Positions 18,170 to 26,715 of a stretch of 64,000 nt of DNA are shown here, piece by piece. The position numbers and the translations under genes were made by a program. Position 1 is the first letter of the stretch. Every line of letters starts with the position of its first letter. The notes beneath the pieces were generated by a model that saw nothing but the letters and a program-made list of their open reading frames with translations, was not told where the DNA came from and made no database searches. This DNA comes from Candidatus Babelota bacterium (GTDB lineage Bacteria > Babelota > Babeliae > Babelales > Vermiphilaceae). The stretch lies in contig JAHDWT010000002.1 of NCBI GenBank assembly GCA_023382795.1, forward strand, positions 1-64,000. Direction: 5' to 3'.

Positions 18170-18454
18170 TCAGTTCACAGAATAATGATATATTACTTCA
18201 TTTTTACGCGCCATTTGCAACTGCTCTCGTGCTATTTTTTCTTTATAAAATGGCTCTGACTCCCACTGATCAACTTCAAGTTCTAGGGTAGCAATATCAC
18301 GTTTAACATTGAGAACCTGTTGCTCCACGTCCTCACATTCATGCGCCAAACGCGTAACACTTTGCACACCATGAGGGCTCCCTATATAAAACACCCCCAA
18401 CACTATCATTTCGGTATACAAAAGATAACGAATTATCTGGTGAATATTACGCAT
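18170..18454 (-). CDS. FtsB/DivIC-like septum formation initiator
   Basis: Small bitopic membrane protein of the divisome. 94 residues: a short cytoplasmic N-terminus, one membrane segment (about 8-26), then a coiled coil (about 33-65), and the family ending AREQLQMARKNEVIYH, matching the R-x-x-L-x-M-x-x-x-x-E-x-x-Y/F pattern. Known members bridge FtsL and FtsQ in septal peptidoglycan synthesis. Start has AAGGAG. Upstream gene of a pair with the superoxide dismutase. Confidence 0.85.
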   Translation of the reverse strand: MRNIHQIIRYLLYTEMIVLGVFYIGSPHGVQSVTRLAHECEDVEQQVLNVKRDIATLELEVDQWESEPFYKEKIAREQLQMARKNEVIYHYSVN

Positions 18455-18541
18455 GAGAATATCTCCTTATGGTTATGGATTATGCCACCATCATCCTCTC
18501 TAGATCACCACTTATCAAAAATTGACAACAATAACCTTCAC

Positions 18542-18557
18542 ATGAACTTACGTTCAT
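18542..18557. promoter_or_regulatory. Palindrome in divergent ftsB-like / protease gap
   Basis: ATGAAC-TTAC-GTTCAT, a perfect 6-bp inverted repeat with a 4-nt centre, 14 nt after a consensus TTGACA (18522-18527). It could be an operator between the two divergent genes. No convincing -10 was found at the matching distance. Confidence 0.3.
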
Positions 18558-18610
18558 CCGTATGCTAAGCACCAGAACAGGTGATACGCCTTAGCACAAG
18601 GAAGGTAGAC

Positions 18611-20128
18611 ATGGATAATCTTCGTCATACAACCAATTTTTATAACATAGCTCTTGTAATATTGTGCGCAGCTTTTTCATTCAGCTTAAATCCAAAACAA
18701 GAAGAAAAAGAAACAAATAAAAAAACAACAAATTTTGATGAAGTAATTTATAACTGGACGCGAACTTTTGCAGAAGTTATACAACTTGCTAAAGAGAAAC
18801 ACTACAAAATAGCTGATCCCGAAGAGTGCATGATCAAAGCAATCGATGCATTTCTTACTCATCTAGACCCCCACTCTAGTTTTTTGGACCCTAAAACGTA
18901 CAAGGCAATTCAAGAATCCACCAGCGGAGAATTTTTTGGCATCGGTATTGTGATTGACAATACACGACAAGCCAAAGATAAATTTCTCACCGTCATTGAT
19001 ACCATCCCAGAAGGTCCTGCAGATAAAGCGGGAGTGCTTCCCTACGACAAAATTGTAGAAATTGATGGTGCAATTCTTGATGGCATGACCACCGACCAAG
19101 CAACCGCCAAACTTAAGGGAGAACGCAACACCAAAGTAGTAGTCAAAATACTACGCGAGGGCAAAACCGACCCATTAACCTTTACCATAACGCGTGATGT
19201 TATCAAAGAACAAAGTTCTCTCTGTTTTTATATCAAAGAGCATGATGTATATTACATATCGCTCAGTACCTTTAGCGAAAATTCAGTGCGTCAAATCAAA
19301 GAGCTCTTGCTCCAATCAGCCAAGAATGGCTCTAAGGCATTGATTCTTGATCTACGAAATAACTCGGGCGGTCTCCTTAGCGCTGCAGTCGAAATTGCAA
19401 GCCTCTTTTTAGACAAGGATAGCCTTGTCGTTACTACTAAGGATAAAGCCGGCACCGAAACTGACCGTTATGCAACAACAAGCGAACCTATAGCTCGTGG
19501 TGAAATGCCTATCTTTATTCTTGTCAATAATTACACCGCGTCCGCCGGAGAAATTTTGGCAGGATGTCTTCAAGCCCATGCACAGGAGCAATCACAAAAA
19601 GCCAAAGGCAAAGTACAAAAACAACTCATGGTTTTTGTCGTGGGGACGCATTCATTTGGTAAGGGATCGGTGCAAGAAGTTGTACCCGTCAGTAATGAGT
19701 GTGCCGCTAAAATTACTACTTCGTTGTATTTTCTTCCTAATGGTAAAACAGTACAAGGAATTGGTATCGAACCAGATTTTGTGATAGATCGTCAATTTCA
19801 AGCTCCGGAACAAGTACTATGGTTCAACAAAAATTACGGGCGAGAACGTTCATTAACTAATTACATCAAGATATACGATGAACCGGAGGAAGAAAAAGAA
19901 TCATCTTCAAATGAAGACCCAACCAAGAAAAAAAGTTGGGGTGAAAGAATGCGACAACAATTAAGTACTGACAATCAGCTTAAATCTACTCTCACCCTGA
20001 TCAATATCTTCGACACCGCAAAAACAAACTGCCCGGCTCATGTATCGACCCGAGAAAAAGCAATCAAATTTTTACGGTCAAATTACGTTACCGGAGAACA
20101 ACTCACCATGGAAGAGGTCACCATTTGA
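18611..20128 (+). CDS. S41-family C-terminal processing protease (CtpA/Prc-like)
   Basis: Periplasmic serine protease acting on C-termini of envelope proteins. 505 residues: signal/anchor segment (about 11-26), an N-terminal helical region with HLDPHSSFLDP, a PDZ domain (about 85-175, with IPEGPADKAGVLPYDKIVEIDG), and the S41 core. The Ser-Lys dyad is S311 in TASAGEI and K351 in FGKGSVQ. About 15 extra, Gln/Lys-rich residues lie between them compared with E. coli Prc (S430/K455). A C-terminal domain of about 110 residues follows. Start at 18611, not an upstream frame extension, because AAGGAAGG precedes it. Confidence 0.95.
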   Translation: MDNLRHTTNFYNIALVILCAAFSFSLNPKQEEKETNKKTTNFDEVIYNWTRTFAEVIQLAKEKHYKIADPEECMIKAIDAFLTHLDPHSSFLDPKTYKAIQESTSGEFFGIGIVIDNTRQAKDKFLTVIDTIPEGPADKAGVLPYDKIVEIDGAILDGMTTDQATAKLKGERNTKVVVKILREGKTDPLTFTITRDVIKEQSSLCFYIKEHDVYYISLSTFSENSVRQIKELLLQSAKNGSKALILDLRNNSGGLLSAAVEIASLFLDKDSLVVTTKDKAGTETDRYATTSEPIARGEMPIFILVNNYTASAGEILAGCLQAHAQEQSQKAKGKVQKQLMVFVVGTHSFGKGSVQEVVPVSNECAAKITTSLYFLPNGKTVQGIGIEPDFVIDRQFQAPEQVLWFNKNYGRERSLTNYIKIYDEPEEEKESSSNEDPTKKKSWGERMRQQLSTDNQLKSTLTLINIFDTAKTNCPAHVSTREKAIKFLRSNYVTGEQLTMEEVTI

Positions 20129-20167
20129 TTCAATCTCTGCTCATGTCGTAAGCAGGAATCATCTACC

Positions 20168-21610
20168 TCAAAGATTCTTGTAAATAACTTGTTTTTCACT
20201 CACTAAAGCAGGGTGATTCGCGCCTTTAATGGCAATCATTTGATGCTCAGATCTACCTGTTGGCATGGTTTTTCCTGCGTAGAATTGCAAAATAGTACTA
20301 ATAACATCACGTGGAAATACGCCGTGTCGATTATTTCCCGCCAATACTAACCCTACATTAAGTGCTCTACCAATATCCTTAAGCCGGCTATGCTTTGCAA
20401 AATGTAAGACATCTATCAGCTCTGCCACTTTCAACAATAGATCTGGACGCATGGTGCGCAATCGATTAAGTTCTTCGCGTTGCGCTGGTGTAATAAGATG
20501 TGGGCAAGATATCTCTAAACGCAAAAGTCCAAAAAGCCGATACTCAATGGGATCATATTGATATTTATAAGAAATAAGTGTTCTCAATTTTCTGCCATTA
20601 ACGATCAGCACAGGTAGTTTTTTATCTAGGAAAAGTCTATTAAATAATTCTTTATGCTGTTCTATCGGCATTTTTTGTAAACATACATCTATAAGTGCTG
20701 CCGATATCCGCATAGGATAATAATTCAGTAAAAAATCGATCCCTTGCTTTCGAACAGTTTGATCTGGACATAAGAATATTTCAGGAGCGAATTCATCTAT
20801 AACGTCTTTCATCACGATACGATGAGCTAATTCGCTTGCAAGTAATGGCGCCAATATCTTCGTCTTCTTGGCAAAAAATAATCGTGCAACTATAATTTTT
20901 TTCTCTTCTGCCGAGTAATTATGGAGATCTGGTGTAGCTGAGCCATCGATTATAGTATCTGCATGAAGAACTGCTCTTAAAAGATGCGATGTTATTTCCC
21001 GTTGATACGGATGTCCTTGCTCAAGATCATGTATTGGCACGCCAAGCATTGCAAAATACCGAGCAGCCCACCAAATATCAGGAATCTTTTTCCTGTTATT
21101 ACGGCATGCATCAAAATCAATAACACCATAACTTTTCACATACTTGCTTGCCATTATAGCGTCCAATACCGTATTACCAACGTTATCATTATCATGCAGA
21201 TTTGCACCATGCTCAACCAAGGTGCGGATGATTTGAATTCGACGAGGGTTATGTCCATGAATACCAAGTTGCTTACTACGTTCATCACACCAAACAGCCG
21301 AATAAATCGGTGTAGTTAAGTCATTATTTTTTATACTCGGATCTGCGTGTTTTGCGAGTAGCAAGTGTACCATACGAGATGATCCTCTTTTTGCAGCTTT
21401 GTGCAACGCAGTATCACCATGTTCATCACCCACATTAATACGTACACATTCATCTCTCATCAATTCGCGTGCTAAACGCATATTTCCGCAATCAATCGCT
21501 TGAAAAAAAAATTGTTGCGTGTCACCATTATCTTTTTCCATAGCATGGAGACCCGCGTCAAATCCAATGAAAAGAATAATATTATACAGATAGACTCGTT
21601 TGATGTTCAT
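20168..21610 (-). CDS. Exported ankyrin-repeat protein
   Basis: 480 residues. The N-terminal hydrophobic segment (VYLYNIILFIGFDAGLHA) looks like a signal peptide. Ankyrin repeats span about 35-160: NVGDEHGDTALHKAAKRGSS, then LLLAKHADPSIKNNDLTTPI, then LVEHGANLHDNDNVGNTVLD. The following 320 residues are mostly helical with no recognised domain. The ATG at 21610 sits behind a G-run and is preferred over an in-frame GTG two codons upstream. Such proteins in intracellular bacteria often bind host proteins; the target here is unknown. Confidence 0.85.
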   Translation of the reverse strand: MNIKRVYLYNIILFIGFDAGLHAMEKDNGDTQQFFFQAIDCGNMRLARELMRDECVRINVGDEHGDTALHKAAKRGSSRMVHLLLAKHADPSIKNNDLTTPIYSAVWCDERSKQLGIHGHNPRRIQIIRTLVEHGANLHDNDNVGNTVLDAIMASKYVKSYGVIDFDACRNNRKKIPDIWWAARYFAMLGVPIHDLEQGHPYQREITSHLLRAVLHADTIIDGSATPDLHNYSAEEKKIIVARLFFAKKTKILAPLLASELAHRIVMKDVIDEFAPEIFLCPDQTVRKQGIDFLLNYYPMRISAALIDVCLQKMPIEQHKELFNRLFLDKKLPVLIVNGRKLRTLISYKYQYDPIEYRLFGLLRLEISCPHLITPAQREELNRLRTMRPDLLLKVAELIDVLHFAKHSRLKDIGRALNVGLVLAGNNRHGVFPRDVISTILQFYAGKTMPTGRSEHQMIAIKGANHPALVSEKQVIYKNL

Positions 21611-21860
21611 ACACACCCCCGGTCGTTAAAGAATATGCTACAATCATCTTCATACTGCTTAAGCGGTCCAACCAAACTATAGCCAATACCAGAAATCGTG
21701 CGAAAGCAAATGGTCGATTAGCATAGAAAAACCTACCACTGGTGATTTCATTTTGATGAAAAAAGCTATTTAGGGCATAGAACACTGTCAACGCACTATG
21801 ATTTTTGTTACTCTTGTTGACATCTCATACATAGAAAAAATTCAAATGAAAGGATCGTTT

Positions 21861-22574
21861 ATGATGGGCAATGCAATGTGGCATCTTGTCGCGCAATCTG
21901 ACGCAGTGAGCAAGGGAGTCCTCCTCATACTGCTAGGTATGTCTATACTGTGCTGGACGATATTCATGTATAAGCTCATTATCTTTCGCGTTAAGCTCAA
22001 TCAACTCAATAACGCAATCATCAAATTATCCAGCATTAAATCTTTTACCCAACTTACTGAGCAGCTCGCTACGTGGCATACAACTATGCCTGGCTATTTT
22101 TTAAGTAAAAATATACACATGCTCAAATCATTACTCATACATGAACAGTTACCAATTGATCGTGTTAGTCAACTAGAACAGCATGTCAATCAAACCATCG
22201 ATGATGTGCTACACACAGAAGAACAACATATACCATTTTTATCCGTATGCGCATCAGTGGCTCCACTTCTAGGCTTATTCGGTACGGTGTGGGGACTGGT
22301 CCATGCATTTATTCGCATCAGTGAACAACAAAGTGCTGACATTGCAACTGTTGCTCCGGGCATTGCCGAGGCACTCATCACCACACTTGCTGGTCTGATG
22401 GTAGCTATTCCTGCGGTGGCCATGTTTGCGCTACTTTCGTCATATATAAAGAACATAGAAAAACAACTCGTTAAACTCGCTGATATATTCATACGTCTTG
22501 CGCAACAACATTCTCGCACGCCCGCAGTGCATACCATCCAACAATCATCACACGCTACACAACTCGCCGAGTAA
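21861..22574 (+). CDS. tolQ: TolQ/ExbB-type proton channel subunit
   Basis: Inner-membrane component of the proton-driven Tol (or Ton) motor. 237 residues with three membrane segments (about 18-40, 130-155, 168-195). Conserved blocks APLLGLFGTVWGLVHAF and the last helix VAPGIAEALITTLAGLMVAI match TolQ/ExbB. Start at 21861 (ATGATG) is favoured by AAAGGA 6 nt upstream; the open frame extends further but without a signal. It heads the tolQ-tolR-tolA set. TolQ is preferred over ExbB because tolB follows nearby. Confidence 0.94.
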   Translation: MMGNAMWHLVAQSDAVSKGVLLILLGMSILCWTIFMYKLIIFRVKLNQLNNAIIKLSSIKSFTQLTEQLATWHTTMPGYFLSKNIHMLKSLLIHEQLPIDRVSQLEQHVNQTIDDVLHTEEQHIPFLSVCASVAPLLGLFGTVWGLVHAFIRISEQQSADIATVAPGIAEALITTLAGLMVAIPAVAMFALLSSYIKNIEKQLVKLADIFIRLAQQHSRTPAVHTIQQSSHATQLAE

Positions 22575-22583
22575 GGAGTAGTT

Positions 22584-23012
22584 ATGGCACGTTTTAATCA
22601 CGGACCACACCGTAGACGCGGAGCCAGTGGATTGCCGGAAGTAAGTCTGACACCACTTATCGATACCGCACTCACCTTATTAATTATCTTTATGGTCACC
22701 ACACCCATGATCCAAAATGCTATCAAGGTCGATCTCCCAAGAGGAGCTGCCCGCGAAGCTGAACCAGCAAAACAAGAGTTAACCGTATATATCGATAAAA
22801 ACGGCGTCATCTTTTTAAATAATAATGCGATCACAGAGGAAAAGTTGTTAGCAGAACTCAAAAATATAACTACGCAAAAGGGACAGCAGGGCGTATTCGT
22901 CAAAGCTGATACCACAGTACAATATGGCAAAGTGCTAGAATTAGTTGATCACATAAAAATAATCGGTGGCATACACTATGTGGCATTGGCAACACAAAAA
23001 CGAGTATCCTAA
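22584..23012 (+). CDS. tolR: TolR/ExbD-type motor subunit
   Basis: 142 residues: a short N-terminus, one membrane helix containing the proton-path Asp (TPLIDTALTLLIIFMVTTP), and a periplasmic domain that ends QYGKVLELVDHIKIIGGIHYVALAT, as in TolR/ExbD. Begins 9 nt after tolQ with a good AAGGAG site; its 3' end overlaps tolA. Confidence 0.95.
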   Translation: MARFNHGPHRRRGASGLPEVSLTPLIDTALTLLIIFMVTTPMIQNAIKVDLPRGAAREAEPAKQELTVYIDKNGVIFLNNNAITEEKLLAELKNITTQKGQQGVFVKADTTVQYGKVLELVDHIKIIGGIHYVALATQKRVS

Positions 23013-23916
23013 AATTGTTCTTTGGGCAAAATTAGCAGGTATTTCATGCTTACTGCATGTATGCATAGTGGGATACTTACTCATGTGGTACCATGACCAC
23101 GATGCATATCACATCACTCTGCACGCTTCGCGCATCTCTAGCGAAACACCGGTCGTATTTTTGCCATTGTATAAGCGTATGCAAAAACCGGTAAACACAA
23201 CACGCACAACATCCGCTCAGCAAACCCCGCATAGCGCTTCTAAAAAAACATCACAAGCTAGCTCTCCAACAGTTCGATCTGCAGCCTCTGTTCATAAAAC
23301 AACAACGCTTGCTTCATCATCAATAGACACGCAAAAAACACAAAAAAAACAGCGTGTAGAAAAGAAGAAAAAACAAATCGCCCCTGTTAAAAAGACGACT
23401 GAACAGGTCGTTTCGAAAATAGCCGACCAACGCCATACACAAACATCTACAGAAAAAAAGATGCAATCTTCTTCTCCAAAAACTAAAAACACCCAACCTA
23501 AGACAGCTCAGAGTCAGGCAATTGAACAGAAAAAACTCACTCAGCAAGAATCAATTTCTTCGGTAAAACAAGAAACTACATCGGTACCCGCAACATCAGC
23601 AGCAACAATTGTAACCAATAGTAATGACGATCCTCAACCAGTATACGTTGGACAAGAAGAATGGTACGCATTGCAAATACAACGAGCCATAGAAGATGAA
23701 ATCACGCAACACTGGCGCGTGCCACATGGATTATCTTCTGATCTATCGTGCCAAATTGCAGCAACTGTTGATTGGCAGGGAAATGTACAACAGGTGCGCA
23801 TTGCACAATCTTCAGGTGTATTGGCCTATGATATCTCCGCGCGATCGGCAGCAACACGCATGCAATTGCCAGCACTAGCACGAGGTAAGGAGTTTATCAT
23901 AACCTTCAAGCAATAA
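22978..23916 (+). CDS. tolA: TolA/TonB-like energy transducer
   Basis: 312 residues: cytoplasmic N-terminus, one membrane helix (about 14-34), a long Lys/Gln/Thr/Ser-rich linker (about 70-215), and a C-terminal TonB/TolA domain (about 225-312) with EEWYALQIQRAIEDEITQHW and VDWQGNVQQVRIAQSSG. It would transmit the TolQR motor force to the outer membrane. Start at ATG 22978 or GTG 22966, both inside tolR, giving an overlap of about 35-47 nt. Convergent with the LRR gene 23 nt downstream. Confidence 0.85.
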   Translation: MWHWQHKNEYPKIVLWAKLAGISCLLHVCIVGYLLMWYHDHDAYHITLHASRISSETPVVFLPLYKRMQKPVNTTRTTSAQQTPHSASKKTSQASSPTVRSAASVHKTTTLASSSIDTQKTQKKQRVEKKKKQIAPVKKTTEQVVSKIADQRHTQTSTEKKMQSSSPKTKNTQPKTAQSQAIEQKKLTQQESISSVKQETTSVPATSAATIVTNSNDDPQPVYVGQEEWYALQIQRAIEDEITQHWRVPHGLSSDLSCQIAATVDWQGNVQQVRIAQSSGVLAYDISARSAATRMQLPALARGKEFIITFKQ

Positions 23917-23939
23917 ATTTTTCGCTGTAGAAGTGCGCT

Positions 23940-25475
23940 TCAGTTCAGACCGTCCCTTAATCTTCTTTTTCGATTATTAAAGATTGAATAGCCATCTAGA
24001 ACATCATGTGATCGCTTTTTCGCAACAAGCTTTTTCGTTATATTTACATAAATTTCCCCTCTGGATCGAGGAAACAACAAATCTGATTTCTTTATGGTTA
24101 GAAATTTTATTACTTCTTCTAATTCAATAAAATTTGATGATGCACTCGAGGCCAAAGTTTCCACTGCAGTTGGTTCTATGCCCAGTTCCTTAAAAAATGC
24201 TTCTGCCGTGGCTCGCTCGAGGGTGAAACTATGTAGGGTTAATGGATCAACAAGTTGGGTCGATCGATCAACATTTGCATCCTTAGACACTCTTAAAAAA
24301 TCTGCTAGAGACATGCCTTTTTCTTTCCAAAATCTCCATGCATCAACCAGAGTTCGTGGTTGAGTTTTGAGATCAAGAGTTACCGTGTTAGCGCCTGTCG
24401 TTATAAGTGTCAATGACTCTGCATGTAAAACACCATCTTGTAATCTTTCACAAATAGTGCCGATGCGTTTATCATTCAATTCTTGTTGTTCATCATCTAC
24501 CTCTTGTTCTTCCCCTCGATGTACCCTCGCTATATCCGCCGCTATATTGGTCAACAAAGCACAGGTCAATTCATTTTCCAAATTCTTACGAAATTTATCT
24601 TCTAATTGTTTGATGTGTTCAATAGATTGGTGAGTATAAAAGTGCGGGATAATTTTGTCTTGACTCACGTTTTCACCAACTCTGATAACGACCTCTTTGA
24701 GCTGTCGATTCTCGGGAGAAGGAATTTGTGTTTTTCTAAGAGCTTCAGCTCGTTCTTCGTCAAGCGCTTCTTGTATTTTTACGATTAATTCTGATTCAGT
24801 TATTTCAAAACCATTACCCACAAAATTGCTTAACTGATCAATAAGCGTTATTTGAAATAATTCCTTGATTTGACGTGGCTGCTGCCTAAAAAAATGCTCT
24901 ATTGATTTGTTCTTCTTAATACTCGTTTCCAACGCTTCGAGTGAAGTCAAGTGTGCCTCATGATGTACAAATAACGGATCACTTGCTAATAAATAGGGGA
25001 TATGCAAAGGAACTCTCAGACGATTATCACGAATATCTATACTCATTAAATTAATTAAGTGGTGTATGGCCGGAGGAGTTTCTAGTTCATTGTTAGCCAG
25101 GGAAAGATGCTCAATACTTGCAGGTAATCCTGGTGCTCTCTCTAACCAATTATTATCGAGGTAGAGTTCCGCTAAATGGTTAAATGCATTAAAATCTGGA
25201 ACCTCTTCCAAATCATTATCTGAGAGATCAATTTTTGTTATACCGTTTTTTGTTTCTTGCTCAAGATGATCGAATAAATCAGCGAGCGTTGCTGCTCGCT
25301 GTGTACAATGGTCGTCAAAAAGCACATTAATACTTCTTGGTTTATGTGTATTGATGGTAGTGATTAATTCGAGGCAATTTTCGTTATTAATGGTGATAGT
25401 CATCCCTGCGCCAATGGCGACCAAATGAAAAAAATTGACACACGTGAGTAATAGATAAAAAATTTTTTTATGCAT
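23940..25475 (-). CDS. Exported leucine-rich-repeat protein
   Basis: 511 residues with a signal peptide (KKIFYLLLTCVNFFHLVAIGAG). Leucine-rich repeats span about 76-165 with the bacterial short-repeat pattern: LSDNDLEEVPDF, LYLDNNWLERAPGLP, LSLANNELETPP, IDIRDNRLRVP. The C-terminal two thirds are helical and charged with no recognised domain, ending in a basic KKRSHDVLD...RKRRLRD tail. It is inverted relative to the Tol genes on both sides. LRR proteins of this type occur as secreted effectors; the role here is unknown. Confidence 0.83.
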   Translation of the reverse strand: MHKKIFYLLLTCVNFFHLVAIGAGMTITINNENCLELITTINTHKPRSINVLFDDHCTQRAATLADLFDHLEQETKNGITKIDLSDNDLEEVPDFNAFNHLAELYLDNNWLERAPGLPASIEHLSLANNELETPPAIHHLINLMSIDIRDNRLRVPLHIPYLLASDPLFVHHEAHLTSLEALETSIKKNKSIEHFFRQQPRQIKELFQITLIDQLSNFVGNGFEITESELIVKIQEALDEERAEALRKTQIPSPENRQLKEVVIRVGENVSQDKIIPHFYTHQSIEHIKQLEDKFRKNLENELTCALLTNIAADIARVHRGEEQEVDDEQQELNDKRIGTICERLQDGVLHAESLTLITTGANTVTLDLKTQPRTLVDAWRFWKEKGMSLADFLRVSKDANVDRSTQLVDPLTLHSFTLERATAEAFFKELGIEPTAVETLASSASSNFIELEEVIKFLTIKKSDLLFPRSRGEIYVNITKKLVAKKRSHDVLDGYSIFNNRKRRLRDGLN

Positions 25476-25668
25476 GATGTTTACCCTTGTTTTACTATTT
25501 TTTGTCCTATTTTTCTCAGGGGAAGGCTTACATAATATAAGGTAAAAAACAATTACATGCGACTCTTATCCCAAATAGGTCTTGCTATTAACTTCGGTTT
25601 TGCCATTCTTTTTCTGTAAAAATAAACCACTCACCTCGCCATGAAGATACGATTAGGACCATTAACTA

Positions 25669-26715
25669 ATGAAACAAAAAATTATTTTTCATAGTACCCT
25701 GCTAACCAGCATAGTTACTATCATCACACCAATACTAACTATGCAGCAAGCTCTAAGAGTTGCGAACCAGAGTGAGTCTCTTTCAGTAACTAAGTTGCCA
25801 CCAGCAACGCACCAACAAAGCGTCCCTTCGCATCTTGAATTTCATTGGGAGGGAGAACCAGTAGGTCGAATACGCGTGGAAATAGCCAAAGCTATTTCTC
25901 CAGTCCTCTCAAATCAACTTGAAGGACCGTTTGATAAGACTCACTATAAAACTTCATTTAATTCGTCTAAATCCAACAAGAAAACAGCCATCTTGTTCAC
26001 CCGCCTTCTGTCATATCTCCACACTAGTGAACAACGTCCAATACTTAATGACACGCATAGTATTCTAGATCTCATAGAACTGTGCGATACGTACAAAATA
26101 ACATGCTTGAACCAAGAATTGAGCTCTGCACTTACCCGATCACTTAACAATCCTGCTTGGTACAACATAGAAAACTTGCCACTTTCGGAAAAGCATACGG
26201 ATATAACACGCATGGTAGCATCATGTCACCCTTATACCATGGCTATGATACAAGATCCTAAAGTTATTCAGCATGCCGATTGGGCTAGCGCAGTGACATT
26301 TAGTCCTGACAGCCGCTATGTACTTACTATTTCTGACAACAATACTGCAAAAATTTATGATCTTCAGACTAATCAACTCATTGCAACTATTCGACATGAC
26401 AATTGGGTTCAAGCAGCTGTATTTAGTCCTGACGGCCGATACGTAGTCACTACTTCTGCCGACAAGACTGCACGCATCACACCACTTGGTTTTGATGGCG
26501 CAAATCTTCCTGCCGATCAAACGTTGGCCATAGTGACTTTAATACGCTTGGCACTTGATAGACGACACGACCCATATCTGCCGATCACCTTGCATCGCAA
26601 TGGTTGGGTATATAAAACATTCCAACAATTGCCAGATTTCATGAAAGACCGATTATATAGTCAATTTCCTGAAATAAAAACGTGTATAGATCAATCCGTG
26701 GAAGGAACATTATGA
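25669..26715 (+). CDS. Exported protein with BTB-like segment and WD40 repeats
   Basis: 348 residues. Signal peptide at about 1-24. Residues 70-160 resemble a BTB/POZ fold in pattern (VEIAKAISPVLSNQLEG, then FTRLLSYLHTS, then LDLIELCDTYKITCLNQEL); this is a tentative reading. Two WD40 blades follow (about 203-272; FSPDSRYVLT and FSPDGRYVVTTSADKTARI). A conserved tail (about 280-345; GWVYKTFQQLPDFMKDRL, QFPEI) is shared with the WD40 gene at the window's end. Its stop overlaps the tolB start (ATGA), so expression is coupled to tolB. The function is unknown. Confidence 0.8.
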   Translation: MKQKIIFHSTLLTSIVTIITPILTMQQALRVANQSESLSVTKLPPATHQQSVPSHLEFHWEGEPVGRIRVEIAKAISPVLSNQLEGPFDKTHYKTSFNSSKSNKKTAILFTRLLSYLHTSEQRPILNDTHSILDLIELCDTYKITCLNQELSSALTRSLNNPAWYNIENLPLSEKHTDITRMVASCHPYTMAMIQDPKVIQHADWASAVTFSPDSRYVLTISDNNTAKIYDLQTNQLIATIRHDNWVQAAVFSPDGRYVVTTSADKTARITPLGFDGANLPADQTLAIVTLIRLALDRRHDPYLPITLHRNGWVYKTFQQLPDFMKDRLYSQFPEIKTCIDQSVEGTL

